From contig NZ_CP061170.1 of assembly GCF_011751745.2 (NCBI RefSeq), positions 1,178,001-1,242,000 on the forward strand: a stretch of 64,000 bases of DNA, written 5' to 3'. Made by a program: the position numbers and the translations under genes. This stretch comes from Paramicrobacterium fandaimingii (GTDB lineage: Bacteria; Actinomycetota; Actinomycetes; Actinomycetales; Microbacteriaceae). The notes under the pieces were generated by a model. That model worked only from the letters and a program-made list of their open reading frames with translations. It did not search any database and was not told the DNA's origin. Numbering within the stretch: the stretch's first letter is position 1; the number at the start of each line of letters is the position of its first letter. Below are positions 8,450-15,648 of the stretch, piece after piece.

Positions 8450-9451
8450 ATGAAGAAGACCAGGGCGATGATGGGCCTGGCTATTGCCGCGGTCGGCGCA
8501 CTCGCGCTCACCGGATGCAGCGGTGAGCAGTCGGGCGGAGGAGAGGGCGACGGAGGCACAGAGAAGCTGACGATCGGCATCAGCCAGCTCGTGCAGCATC
8601 CCGCTCTCGATGCGGCGACGGACGGCTTCAAACAGGCATTCATCGACGCCGGCTACGTCGAGGGCGAGACAATCGAGTTCGACGTGCAGAACGCCAATGG
8701 CGAGCAGTCAACGGCCGTCACGATCGCCCAGAACTTCGCAACGCAGGATCTCGACATGGTGCTCGCCGTGGCAACGCCAGCCGCGCAGGCTGCCGCGCAG
8801 GCGATCGCTGACATCCCCGTGCTGTTCACCGCCGTCACCGATGCCGAGTCCGCCGAACTCGTCGATTCGAACGAGGAGCCGGGCGGCAACATCACGGGAA
8901 CGAGCGATGCAGCGCCGATCGGCGACCAGCTCGATCTTCTGAAGCAGATCGTTCCCGATGCGAAAGACGTCGGCATCGTCTACAGCTCGGGCGAGGTCAA
9001 CTCGGAGGTGCAGGTCAAAGCGGCTGAAGAAGCCGCGGGCGAGCGCGACCTGACGATTTCGACGAAGACCGTGACGACGGCAAACGACATTGCGCAGGCC
9101 GTTGAGGCGCTCGGCGATGTCGACGCCATCTATGTTCCGACAGACAACACAGTCGTGTCGGGAATCGCCTCGCTGATTCAGGTGGCAGAGAAGAAGCAGA
9201 TTCCCGTGATCGGTGCCGAGTCTGGAACCGTCGAAGGCGGAGCGATTGCGACGCTCGGAATCGACTACACGAAGCTCGGGCAGCAGACGGGGGAGATGGC
9301 CCTCAAGATCCTCACGGAGGATGCCGACCCGGCGACGATGCCCGTTGAGGTGTCAAAGGACTTCACCTATGTCGTGAACCCGGGTGCCGCCGAGCGCATG
9401 GGCGTCACAATTCCGCAGGACATTCTTGTCAAGGCAGAGACTGTCGAGTAG
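8450..9451 (+). CDS. ABC transporter substrate-binding lipoprotein (ABC_sub_bind/TrpX type)
   Basis: 333-residue exported lipoprotein. The signal peptide MKKTRAMMGLAIAAVGALAL ends in lipobox LTGC (Cys23), followed by a Gly/Glu-rich linker. The mature part (GISQLVQHPALDAATDGFKQ, VLFTAVTDAESAEL, VGIVYSSGEVNSE) matches the ABC_sub_bind family, whose best known member, TrpX of streptococci, belongs to an aromatic amino acid importer. ATG 8450 is chosen because of AAAGGAGA just upstream and the signal peptide; the frame itself is open from 8381. It heads a three-gene importer operon with the permease and ATPase downstream. The ligand here is unproven. Confidence 0.9.
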   Translation: MKKTRAMMGLAIAAVGALALTGCSGEQSGGGEGDGGTEKLTIGISQLVQHPALDAATDGFKQAFIDAGYVEGETIEFDVQNANGEQSTAVTIAQNFATQDLDMVLAVATPAAQAAAQAIADIPVLFTAVTDAESAELVDSNEEPGGNITGTSDAAPIGDQLDLLKQIVPDAKDVGIVYSSGEVNSEVQVKAAEEAAGERDLTISTKTVTTANDIAQAVEALGDVDAIYVPTDNTVVSGIASLIQVAEKKQIPVIGAESGTVEGGAIATLGIDYTKLGQQTGEMALKILTEDADPATMPVEVSKDFTYVVNPGAAERMGVTIPQDILVKAETVE

Positions 9452-9478
9452 CACCCGCTTTCAGAAGAGGTTCTCAGC

Positions 9479-10489
9479 ATGATCGGCGCTCTCGAGATCG
9501 GGATCATCTACGGCGTTATGGCGCTGGGGGTGTATCTCACCTTCCGTGTGCTCAACTTTCCCGACCTGACGGTTGACGGAAGTTTCACGACCGGAGCCGC
9601 GGTTGCCGCCGCGATGATCACCAACGGTCAGAACCCTGTCGTCGCCACCCTCGCGGGTGGCGCGGCAGGGCTCGTGGCCGGTGCTATCACCGGTGTGCTG
9701 CATACGAAAGGGCGCATAGACGGCCTGCTCGCCGGGATCCTCACCATGATTGCGCTCTGGTCTGTCAATCTGCGCATCATGGGAACGGCGAAAGAGGGAT
9801 CGACGGTCGCAGCAAACCTGCCTCTTCTCCGCGCCGAGACGGTGTTCACGCCGCTGAAGGATGCCGAGGTTCTGCGCACTTGGGTGGGCGTCGGCATTCT
9901 CTTCGTCGCTGTCATGCTGCTGAAGCTCATCGTCGACTGGTTCCTCTCGACGAACCTCGGTCTGGCGATTCAGGCAACGGGCGACAACGGTCCCATGATC
10001 CGCAGCTTCGGCGTGTCGACGGATGGCACGACGATTCTCACTCTCGCGCTGTCGAACGCTCTCGTGGCCATGTGCGGTGCCCTCGTCGCCCAGTATCAGG
10101 GCTTTGCCGACATCAGCATGGGCATCGGACTGATTCTCGTCGGACTCGCCTCGGTCATTCTCGGGCAGGCGGTGCTCGGGCAGCGATTCATCTGGATCTC
10201 GACGTTCGCCGTTGTCTTCGGCGCAGTGCTGTACCGCCTCATCATCTTCTATGCGATGAGAGTGGGGCTCGACCCGAACGACATGAAGCTCGTGACCGCG
10301 GCTCTCGTTGTGCTCGCTCTGCTTCTTCCGCGGTGGGGTTTCCTCAAACGCATCCCGTCGTTGCGCGGCAGAGGCGGCCGAGTGCCGCCGCGCGATGCGG
10401 CTCCCGCCGATGGTCCGGCCCCCTCCATTGACAACCAGGGCGAACCCGCCACCGCCCAAACTGCACCTGCGCAGAGCGACGGAAAGTAG
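9479..10489 (+). CDS. ABC transporter permease (TrpY-like, BPD_transp_2)
   Basis: 336-residue permease with about eight or nine hydrophobic segments, beginning ALEIGIIYGVMALGVYLTFR, in the branched-chain amino acid/sugar permease superfamily. VDGSFTTGAAVAAAMI and VLGQAVLGQRFIWISTF are typical of the permease next to ABC_sub_bind lipoproteins. The C-terminal 45 residues are hydrophilic, rich in Pro, Ala and Gln, and probably cytoplasmic. AGAGG precedes the ATG. Works with the lipoprotein upstream and the ATPase 5 bp downstream. Confidence 0.9.
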   Translation: MIGALEIGIIYGVMALGVYLTFRVLNFPDLTVDGSFTTGAAVAAAMITNGQNPVVATLAGGAAGLVAGAITGVLHTKGRIDGLLAGILTMIALWSVNLRIMGTAKEGSTVAANLPLLRAETVFTPLKDAEVLRTWVGVGILFVAVMLLKLIVDWFLSTNLGLAIQATGDNGPMIRSFGVSTDGTTILTLALSNALVAMCGALVAQYQGFADISMGIGLILVGLASVILGQAVLGQRFIWISTFAVVFGAVLYRLIIFYAMRVGLDPNDMKLVTAALVVLALLLPRWGFLKRIPSLRGRGGRVPPRDAAPADGPAPSIDNQGEPATAQTAPAQSDGK

Positions 10490-10494
10490 GCGCC

Positions 10495-11286
10495 ATGCTT
10501 GTCATCGATTCACTGACCAAGACCTTCTTTCCTGGAAGCGTCAATGAACGCCGTGCACTCGCCGATGTGAGCCTTCGTCTCGAAGAGGGTGATTTCGTGA
10601 CAGTGATCGGGTCGAACGGCGCGGGAAAGTCAACGCTTCTGAATGCCGTATCTGGTCGCTACACGGTCGACGGGGGGTCGATCGCGATCGACGAGAAGAA
10701 GGTGAATCGACTCAAGGAGCATCAGCGAGCGCGCTACATCGGCCGGGTCTTTCAGGACCCGATGGCGGGAACGGCGCCAAACCTCACGATTGAACAGAAC
10801 CTTGCACTCGCCGTTCGACGAGGCAAGAGCCGCGGTCTGGGTTTTGCTCTCGGCACGAAGCAGCGGGAACACTTTCGCACAGAATTGCGCACGCTTGAAC
10901 TCGGCCTCGAGGATCGGCTCTCTGCGAAGGTGGGCCTGCTTTCAGGCGGTCAGCGCCAGGCCCTGTCGCTGCTGATGGCCGGGTTTACGAATCCGCGCAT
11001 CCTGCTGCTCGATGAGCACACGGCAGCCCTTGACCCGCAGCGCGCCGCGCTCGTCGCAGGCCTCACCGAGCGCATCGTCGCCCAGGGAAAGCTGACGACG
11101 CTCATGGTGACGCACAACATGGAGCAGGCGCTCTCGCTCGGAACCCGACTCGTCATGATGCACGAGGGGCGCATCGTCTTCGAAGCATCCGCCGAGGAGA
11201 AGAAGAAGCTGACGGTGCCGCTGCTGCTTGACGAGTTCTCGAAGATCAAGGGCGCCACGTTCGATGACCGCGCGCTGTTGAACTGA
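10495..11286 (+). CDS. ABC transporter ATP-binding protein (TrpZ-like)
   Basis: 263-residue ATPase. Walker A GSNGAGKST, Q-loop region RVFQDPMAGTAPNLT, signature LLSGGQRQALSLLMAG and Walker B ILLLDEHTAALDPQ. The residue after the Walker B Glu is His rather than the usual Pro (DEHTAALD), which is typical of the ATPases paired with ABC_sub_bind systems. Six bases separate it from the permease stop, so the three genes form one importer operon. Substrate inferred only by family (possibly aromatic amino acids). Confidence 0.9.
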   Translation: MLVIDSLTKTFFPGSVNERRALADVSLRLEEGDFVTVIGSNGAGKSTLLNAVSGRYTVDGGSIAIDEKKVNRLKEHQRARYIGRVFQDPMAGTAPNLTIEQNLALAVRRGKSRGLGFALGTKQREHFRTELRTLELGLEDRLSAKVGLLSGGQRQALSLLMAGFTNPRILLLDEHTAALDPQRAALVAGLTERIVAQGKLTTLMVTHNMEQALSLGTRLVMMHEGRIVFEASAEEKKKLTVPLLLDEFSKIKGATFDDRALLN

Positions 11287-11289
11287 AAA

Positions 11290-11616
11290 CTACTCGATTC
11301 CGTAGCTGCGCTTGGTCAGCGCTTGAACGTCGCTGTCAAGGGAGTCGACGCGGGCATCGAGTCGCCGAATATCGGCGCGCACAGCCGCGAAGCCGGTTTC
11401 CATCTCGCCGCGCAGCCCGGTCATCTCGCCGCGCAGCCCGGAGATCTCTCCCAGCATTTCGTAGCGCAGCCCGGAGATCTCGCCGAGCATTTCGCGGCGC
11501 AGCCCGGAGATCTCTGCGCGCAGAATACGGATGAACATTGTCGACATGAGCGTGAGCATGCCGAACAGCGCAACTGCGAAGACGCCAATCAGCGTCCACA
11601 CCTGAGGTTCGGTCAT
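11290..11616 (-). CDS. Small membrane protein with hendecad coiled-coil repeats
   Basis: 108-residue protein of unknown function. One N-terminal membrane helix (about residues 8-30, TLIGVFAVALFGMLTLMSTM) is followed by a repetitive coiled coil: EISGLRREMLG, EISGLRYEMLG, EISGLRGEM, TGLRGEM. The 11-residue period corresponds to 33-nt direct repeats at 11401-11514. The tail (IRRLDARVDSLDSDVQALTK) continues as heptads. ATG 11616 is preferred over GTG 11625 because GGAGG at 11627-11631 lies 10 nt upstream of it. It ends 3 bp from the convergent ABC ATPase gene. A membrane-anchored trimeric or dimeric rod is plausible; no function is assigned. Confidence 0.75.
   Translation of the reverse strand: MTEPQVWTLIGVFAVALFGMLTLMSTMFIRILRAEISGLRREMLGEISGLRYEMLGEISGLRGEMTGLRGEMETGFAAVRADIRRLDARVDSLDSDVQALTKRSYGIE
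11401..11514 (-). repeat. 33-nt tandem repeats encoding the 11-residue coiled-coil units
   Basis: The unit encoding EISGLRxEMLG occurs twice in full and then twice in shortened form. The nucleotide units are nearly identical (each contains CAGCCCGG on the + strand), so copy number could vary between strains. Confidence 0.8.
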
Positions 11617-11753
11617 CTCGATCACACCTCCAATTGTCCGTCACGTTCGACCAGAATGCCAGCAACTGACGGTGGGAGGAGTGCATCGGCAGTGCAATGT
11701 GGAGAACACGTCGACAATACTCACCTGTGGGCGACAATTGCATGCCGAGAACG

Positions 11754-11792
11754 GCGAAAGCCTCATGGTCGTGATGACCATGAGGCTTTCGC
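11754..11792 (-). terminator. Terminator of the cold-shock gene
   Basis: Perfect 17-bp inverted repeat (11754-11770 and 11776-11792) with a 5-nt loop, 12 nt beyond the csp stop in the direction of transcription. A CTTTC tract lies at the end of the stem. Confidence 0.8.
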
Positions 11793-11804
11793 GGTGTTCA
11801 GTGC

Positions 11805-12011
11805 TCAGTCGAGCGGGCGAATGTTCTCTGCCTGCAGACCCTTGGGGCCCTGAGCCACGTCGTACTCGACCTGCTGGTTCTCGTTGAGCGTACGGTAGCC
11901 GCTCGTTGCGATTGCCGAGTAGTGCGCGAAGACGTCAGACGAGCCGTCGGCGGGTGTGATGAATCCAAAGCCCTTTTCGGCGTTGAACCACTTGACGGTG
12001 CCGGTTGCCAT
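11805..12011 (-). CDS. Cold-shock domain protein (CspA family)
   Basis: 68-residue single cold-shock domain, an OB-fold RNA/DNA chaperone. RNP1 (KGFGFI) and RNP2 (DVFAHY) are intact, starting [21 protein letters not shown] 12011 has AAGGAG 7 nt upstream; the longer open frame to 12122 is untranslated leader. The leader of at least 100 nt is expected, because csp mRNAs are usually regulated through 5'-UTR structure. Monocistronic, with a strong terminator downstream. Several csp paralogues are normal in Actinobacteria, so no letter is assigned. Confidence 0.95.
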   Translation of the reverse strand: MATGTVKWFNAEKGFGFITPADGSSDVFAHYSAIATSGYRTLNENQQVEYDVAQGPKGLQAENIRPLD

Positions 12012-12322
12012 TGGTGTTACTCCTTGAGTTTGCGGACCCCGACTGTCGGGGTGCGCCATTGCCGTGTTTCTGTCCGCTCCCTCAAGTGCACTGACCGTCA
12101 CCCTTCGACGGCACGTGCGCAAAAAATCACTGCGTACACAACTACTGCGACTCTCAACCTAGTGCAGAGAAGCTGGTAAAACGAGGTCTGTGACCAAACC
12201 GACATGAGATTCTCTGCTTTTCGGCTTCTGGACCGTTCATTTCACACTGTTACGCGGTGATTCGCCGGGGATACCGAAGCTTGCTTACGGTAAATGCATT
12301 CCCGTCAAGCAAAGGACCCCTT
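12012..12322. promoter_or_regulatory. Divergent intergenic region between csp and metQ
   Basis: 311 bp. The left part is the csp 5' leader on the minus strand, with its Shine-Dalgarno at about 12017-12022; the right part holds the metQ promoter region and AAAGGA at 12312-12317. I looked for a SAM riboswitch in front of metQ and saw no convincing match. No repeat stands out. Confidence 0.5.
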
Positions 12323-13222
12323 GTGTCGAAGAAGAAGATTTTCGCAGCGCTCGCCGCGCTGCCCTTGATTGCAACTCTTGCCGCGTGCTCAGGCGCGAGC
12401 GCTGAGGCATCGGCAGAGAAAGGCACAGCGGAGAACCCCGTGAAGATCGGCGTCGTCGGGGCGAGCGACCCGTACTGGGAGACCTACACCCAAGCGGCGG
12501 CCGATGAAGGAATCACCGTCGAGATCGTCGATTTCGGTGAGTACACGCAGCCGAACCCTGCGCTGGCCGAGGGCGACATCGACATCAACCAGTTTCAGCA
12601 CGTCATCTATCTCGCGCAGTACAACGAAGCATCCGGTGATGACCTGACGCCGATCGGCGCAACGGCGATCTACCCGCTTGGGCTGTACTCGACACAGTAC
12701 GACTCGGTCGAAGACATTCCGGACGGCTCTGACGTCGCTGTGCCGAACGACGAGTCGAACCAGGCGCGCGGCCTCCTCGTGCTGCAGTCGGCCGGCCTCA
12801 TCGAGCTCAAGGACGGCGGAAGCGTCTTCTCTACAGTCGCCGACGTCGACGAGTCGGCATCCCGTGTGACAGTGACGGCGCTTGAAGCGAGCCTCACCCC
12901 GACGTCGCTTCCTGACGTGGCGGCGGCGATCATCAACAACGACTTCATCGAAGACTCGGGGCTCAAGGCTTCGGACGCCATCGCTCAAGATGACCCGGCC
13001 GATCCCAACGCGGTTCCCTACATCAACATCTTCGTGACGAAGGCTGAAGACGCCGACAACTCGGTGTACAACAAGCTGGTCGAGATCTACCACAACAGCC
13101 AGGATGTTCTCGACGGTGTTCAGAAGACCGCCGGTGGAACCGCCCAGTTCGTCGACACGCCGGCCAAGGATCTGCAGACCTCCCTCGACGAGGTCGTTGC
13201 CGACATCAAGGCCCAGGGCTGA
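12323..13222 (+). CDS. metQ: Methionine ABC transporter substrate-binding lipoprotein (MetQ/NlpA family)
   Basis: 299-residue lipoprotein that captures methionine (or a relative) outside the membrane. Signal peptide with lipobox LAAC (Cys22), then the NlpA family core: VKIGVVGASDPYWETYTQAA, GEYTQPNPALAEGDIDINQF and QHVIYLAQYN. GTG 12323 is chosen because AAAGGA precedes it and the signal peptide begins there; the frame is open from 12257. metN and metI follow. A perfect hairpin separates metQ from metN, probably allowing more binding protein than transporter. Ligand assignment rests on family and operon. Confidence 0.9.
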   Translation: MSKKKIFAALAALPLIATLAACSGASAEASAEKGTAENPVKIGVVGASDPYWETYTQAAADEGITVEIVDFGEYTQPNPALAEGDIDINQFQHVIYLAQYNEASGDDLTPIGATAIYPLGLYSTQYDSVEDIPDGSDVAVPNDESNQARGLLVLQSAGLIELKDGGSVFSTVADVDESASRVTVTALEASLTPTSLPDVAAAIINNDFIEDSGLKASDAIAQDDPADPNAVPYINIFVTKAEDADNSVYNKLVEIYHNSQDVLDGVQKTAGGTAQFVDTPAKDLQTSLDEVVADIKAQG

Positions 13223-13241
13223 GCCCCACCCCCAGCAGCAG

Positions 13242-13280
13242 AGCGATCCGGCGGGCGCCAGCGGCTCCCGCCGGATCGCT
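13242..13280 (+). terminator. Intra-operon hairpin between metQ and metN
   Basis: Perfect 14-bp inverted repeat AGCGATCCGGCGGG (13242-13255) and its complement (13267-13280), 11-nt loop, 19 nt after the metQ stop. No U-tract follows. Likely a partial terminator or mRNA-stabilising hairpin. Confidence 0.75.
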
Positions 13281-13302
13281 GTGAAATCGTAAGGACGCCA
13301 TC

Positions 13303-14331
13303 GTGCCGATCGTCAGCCTCAGAGATGTGACGAAATCGTACCCCTCACCCACAACGAAGGGTGAGTTCGTCAACGCCATCGACAACGTCAGTCTCGATAT
13401 CGAGCGGGGCGAGGTCTTCGGAATCATCGGCTACTCGGGTGCAGGCAAGTCGACGCTCGTGCGCCTGATCAATGCGCTCGAGCCGGTGACGAGCGGCACC
13501 GTTGAGGTGGACGGCACCGACATCACCGGGCTCGGGGAACGCGATCTGCGCACCATGCGGCTCGAGATCGGCATGATCTTTCAGCAGTTCAATCTGTTCA
13601 CCTCCAAGACCGTTGCGAAGAACATCGCGTATCCACTTGTGATCGCCGGGATGCCGCGCGCCGAGCGCCGACGTCGCGTCGCTGAGCTTCTCGACTTCGT
13701 CGGCCTCTCAGACAAAGGGCGCAGCTACCCTGATCAGCTCTCGGGGGGACAGAAGCAGCGCGTCGGCATCGCACGCGCGCTCGCAACGAACCCGCGCATT
13801 CTGCTCGCAGACGAGGCGACAAGCGCGCTCGACCCCGAGACGACGCACGAGGTGCTGGGACTTCTCGACCGCGTCAACCGCGAACTCGGCATCACAATTG
13901 TCGTCATCACCCACGAGATGGACGTCATCAGATCGATTGCGAGCCGCGTCGCCGTCATGGAGCAGGGACGCATCATCGAGAAGGGCGAGGTGTTCGATGT
14001 GTTCAGCAATCCACAGCATCCAGCCTCGCGCCGATTTGTCTCAACGGTGGTCAAGGGCATCCCCGAGCCGACCGAGGTGACGGCGCTTCGCTCACGCCAC
14101 GGCGGCCGCATTGTGACGTTCTCTTTTCGCGATGGTGATCGTTCGCAGTCCGAGGTGTTCGTCGAGCTCTCCCGCTCGAATGTCGGATTCGAACTCGTGT
14201 ATGGCGGAATCAACGACATTCGAGGGAGGGCATTCGGGCACCTCACTCTTGCGCTTCACGGCGACGATTCAGCTATCGACGGTGCCCTGCGCACCATCGG
14301 AGCGACGATCGACGTGGTGGAGGCCGCCTGA
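13303..14331 (+). CDS. metN: Methionine ABC transporter ATP-binding protein
   Basis: 342-residue ATPase of the MetNI importer. Walker A GYSGAGKST, Q-loop IFQQFNLF, signature LSGGQKQRVGIARALA, Walker B ILLADEATSALDPET and switch His (VVITHEMDV). The extra 100 C-terminal residues (REGDRSQSEVFVEL region onward) match the NIL domain that binds methionine and inhibits transport when it is abundant. GTG start with TAAGGAC upstream. The last base overlaps the ATG of metI (14331). Confidence 0.94.
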   Translation: MPIVSLRDVTKSYPSPTTKGEFVNAIDNVSLDIERGEVFGIIGYSGAGKSTLVRLINALEPVTSGTVEVDGTDITGLGERDLRTMRLEIGMIFQQFNLFTSKTVAKNIAYPLVIAGMPRAERRRRVAELLDFVGLSDKGRSYPDQLSGGQKQRVGIARALATNPRILLADEATSALDPETTHEVLGLLDRVNRELGITIVVITHEMDVIRSIASRVAVMEQGRIIEKGEVFDVFSNPQHPASRRFVSTVVKGIPEPTEVTALRSRHGGRIVTFSFRDGDRSQSEVFVELSRSNVGFELVYGGINDIRGRAFGHLTLALHGDDSAIDGALRTIGATIDVVEAA

Positions 14332-14990
14332 TGGATCAGATCATCGACCTTCTGCCCACGCTTCTCGAGGCAACGGGAGAGACGCTCTACCTTGTCTCGA
14401 TCAGCTTGATCTTCGGAGGCATTGGGGGACTGGTTCTCGGGCTCGCCCTCTATGTCACCCGGCGCGGCGGCATCTACGCGAATCGGGGCGTCTTCACTGT
14501 GCTGAACGTCATCGTGAACTTCTTCAGACCGATTCCGTTCATCATCTTCATTCCCGCGATGCAGCCACTGATTCGTCCAGTGATCGGAACCGGGATCGGC
14601 AACAATGCGATGATCATGGCGATCTCGCTCGCGGCGATCTTCGGCATCAGCCGCATTGTCGAGCAGAACCTCGTGACGGTGCCTCATGGCGTGCTCGAGG
14701 CATCCCGGGCATCGGGGGCGAGCCGCCTGCGCACCATCTGGTCTGTCGTGCTGCCCGAGGCGCTGGGTCCGCTGATTCTCGGGTACACATTCATCTTCGT
14801 CGCGATCGTCGAGATGTCGGCGCTCGCAGGCTACCTGGGCGGGGGAGGCCTGGGATCCTTCGCCATCCAATGGGGCTTCAGGCAGTTCGAACCCGTCGTG
14901 ACGTGGTCGGCAGTGATTGTGATCGTGATTATCGTGCAGGTCGTTCAATACCTTGGCAACACGCTGGCGCGCAAAGTGCTGCGCCGCTGA
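14331..14990 (+). CDS. metI: Methionine ABC transporter permease
   Basis: 219-residue permease with five predicted membrane helices, normal for MetI. The cytoplasmic coupling loop is EASRASGASRLRTIWSVVLP, the EAA motif of importers. Translationally coupled to metN by a one-base overlap. Its stop (14988-14990) directly abuts the stop of the convergent marR-type gene, leaving no intergenic space. Confidence 0.93.
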   Translation: MDQIIDLLPTLLEATGETLYLVSISLIFGGIGGLVLGLALYVTRRGGIYANRGVFTVLNVIVNFFRPIPFIIFIPAMQPLIRPVIGTGIGNNAMIMAISLAAIFGISRIVEQNLVTVPHGVLEASRASGASRLRTIWSVVLPEALGPLILGYTFIFVAIVEMSALAGYLGGGGLGSFAIQWGFRQFEPVVTWSAVIVIVIIVQVVQYLGNTLARKVLRR

Positions 14991-15491
14991 TCACACGTCG
15001 TCGAAGCCGAGCAGAAGCCTTCGAAGCAGCATCGCCAGGGTTTGCTGATCGTCGGCGTCGAGAGTGCTGAGAAGCTCAGATTCCGCATCGACGAGCCTCG
15101 TGATCGCGGCATCCACCTGAGCAAGCCCCGTCGGCGACATGACGACGAGAATTCCGCGCCCGTCGTTGGGGTCGGTTCTGCGTTCGACGAGGCCGCGGGT
15201 GACCAGACGGTCGATGCGGTTTGTCATTGTGCCGCTCGACACGAGCGTCTGCGTCAGAAGCTGCTTCGGACTCAGCGTGAAGGGATCGCCCGCGCGCCTC
15301 AATGCAGAAAGCACATCGAATTCCCAGGACTCCAGCTTCGATCGCGTGAACGCATCGCGACGCGCACGCTCGAGGTGGCGTGAGAGCCGCCCGACACGCG
15401 AGAGAACCTGCAGGGGCGAGAACGTGAGGTCGGGGCGCTCGCGTTCCCACGCCGTCACAATGCGGTCGACCTCGTCGTGTGAATCTGCCAT
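14991..15491 (-). CDS. MarR-family transcriptional regulator
   Basis: 166-residue winged-helix repressor. The DNA-binding region is LSPKQLLTQTLVSSGTMTNR, IDRLVTRGLVERR, then the wing DPNDGRGILVVMSPTGL. Flanking helices provide dimerisation. ATG 15491 is used: GATAAT ends 6 nt upstream, consistent with a leaderless transcript, and the frame's extension to 15677 runs through the tRNA-Gln gene. It is convergent with metI and divergent from tRNA-Gln-glmU. Ligand and target unknown; autoregulation is the default guess. Confidence 0.9.
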   Translation of the reverse strand: MADSHDEVDRIVTAWERERPDLTFSPLQVLSRVGRLSRHLERARRDAFTRSKLESWEFDVLSALRRAGDPFTLSPKQLLTQTLVSSGTMTNRIDRLVTRGLVERRTDPNDGRGILVVMSPTGLAQVDAAITRLVDAESELLSTLDADDQQTLAMLLRRLLLGFDDV

Positions 15492-15497
15492 TTTCCT

Positions 15498-15503
15498 ATT
15501 ATC
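15498..15503 (-). promoter_or_regulatory. Predicted -10 element of the marR-type gene
   Basis: GATAAT on the minus strand ends 6 nt before the ATG at 15491. AGGAAA in the gap could also act as a weak ribosome binding site. Confidence 0.45.
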
Positions 15504-15575
15504 CTGTGTGCCGCTCTGACACGACCACCCCGCGACATCTGGCAAACTGGAACCTGTGCACTTTCGGGTGCGCGG

Positions 15576-15647
15576 TCCGCCTTGGTGTAATGGCAGCACG
15601 ACAGCCTTTGGAGCTGTGAAGTCTAGGTTCGAGTCCTGGAGGCGGAG
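15576..15647 (+). tRNA. tRNA-Gln (anticodon UUG)
   Basis: 72-nt tRNA. The acceptor stem TCCGCCT (15576-15582) pairs with AGGCGGA (15640-15646); discriminator G 15647. The anticodon stem ACAGC/GCTGT encloses loop CTTTGGA with anticodon TTG, and the T-arm contains GGTTCGAGTCC. CCA is not encoded. The gene ends one base before the ATG of glmU, so both are probably one transcript. Confidence 0.96.
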
Positions 15648-15648
15648 C

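Noticed and set aside
11401..11514. CRISPR array suggested by regular repeats
   Set aside because: The 33-nt units are contiguous, in frame and encode a coiled coil; there are no spacers.
12180..12322. SAM riboswitch in front of metQ
   Set aside because: The family context invites one, but I could not find conserved SAM-I, SAM-II or SAM-IV core sequences or a matching helix order.
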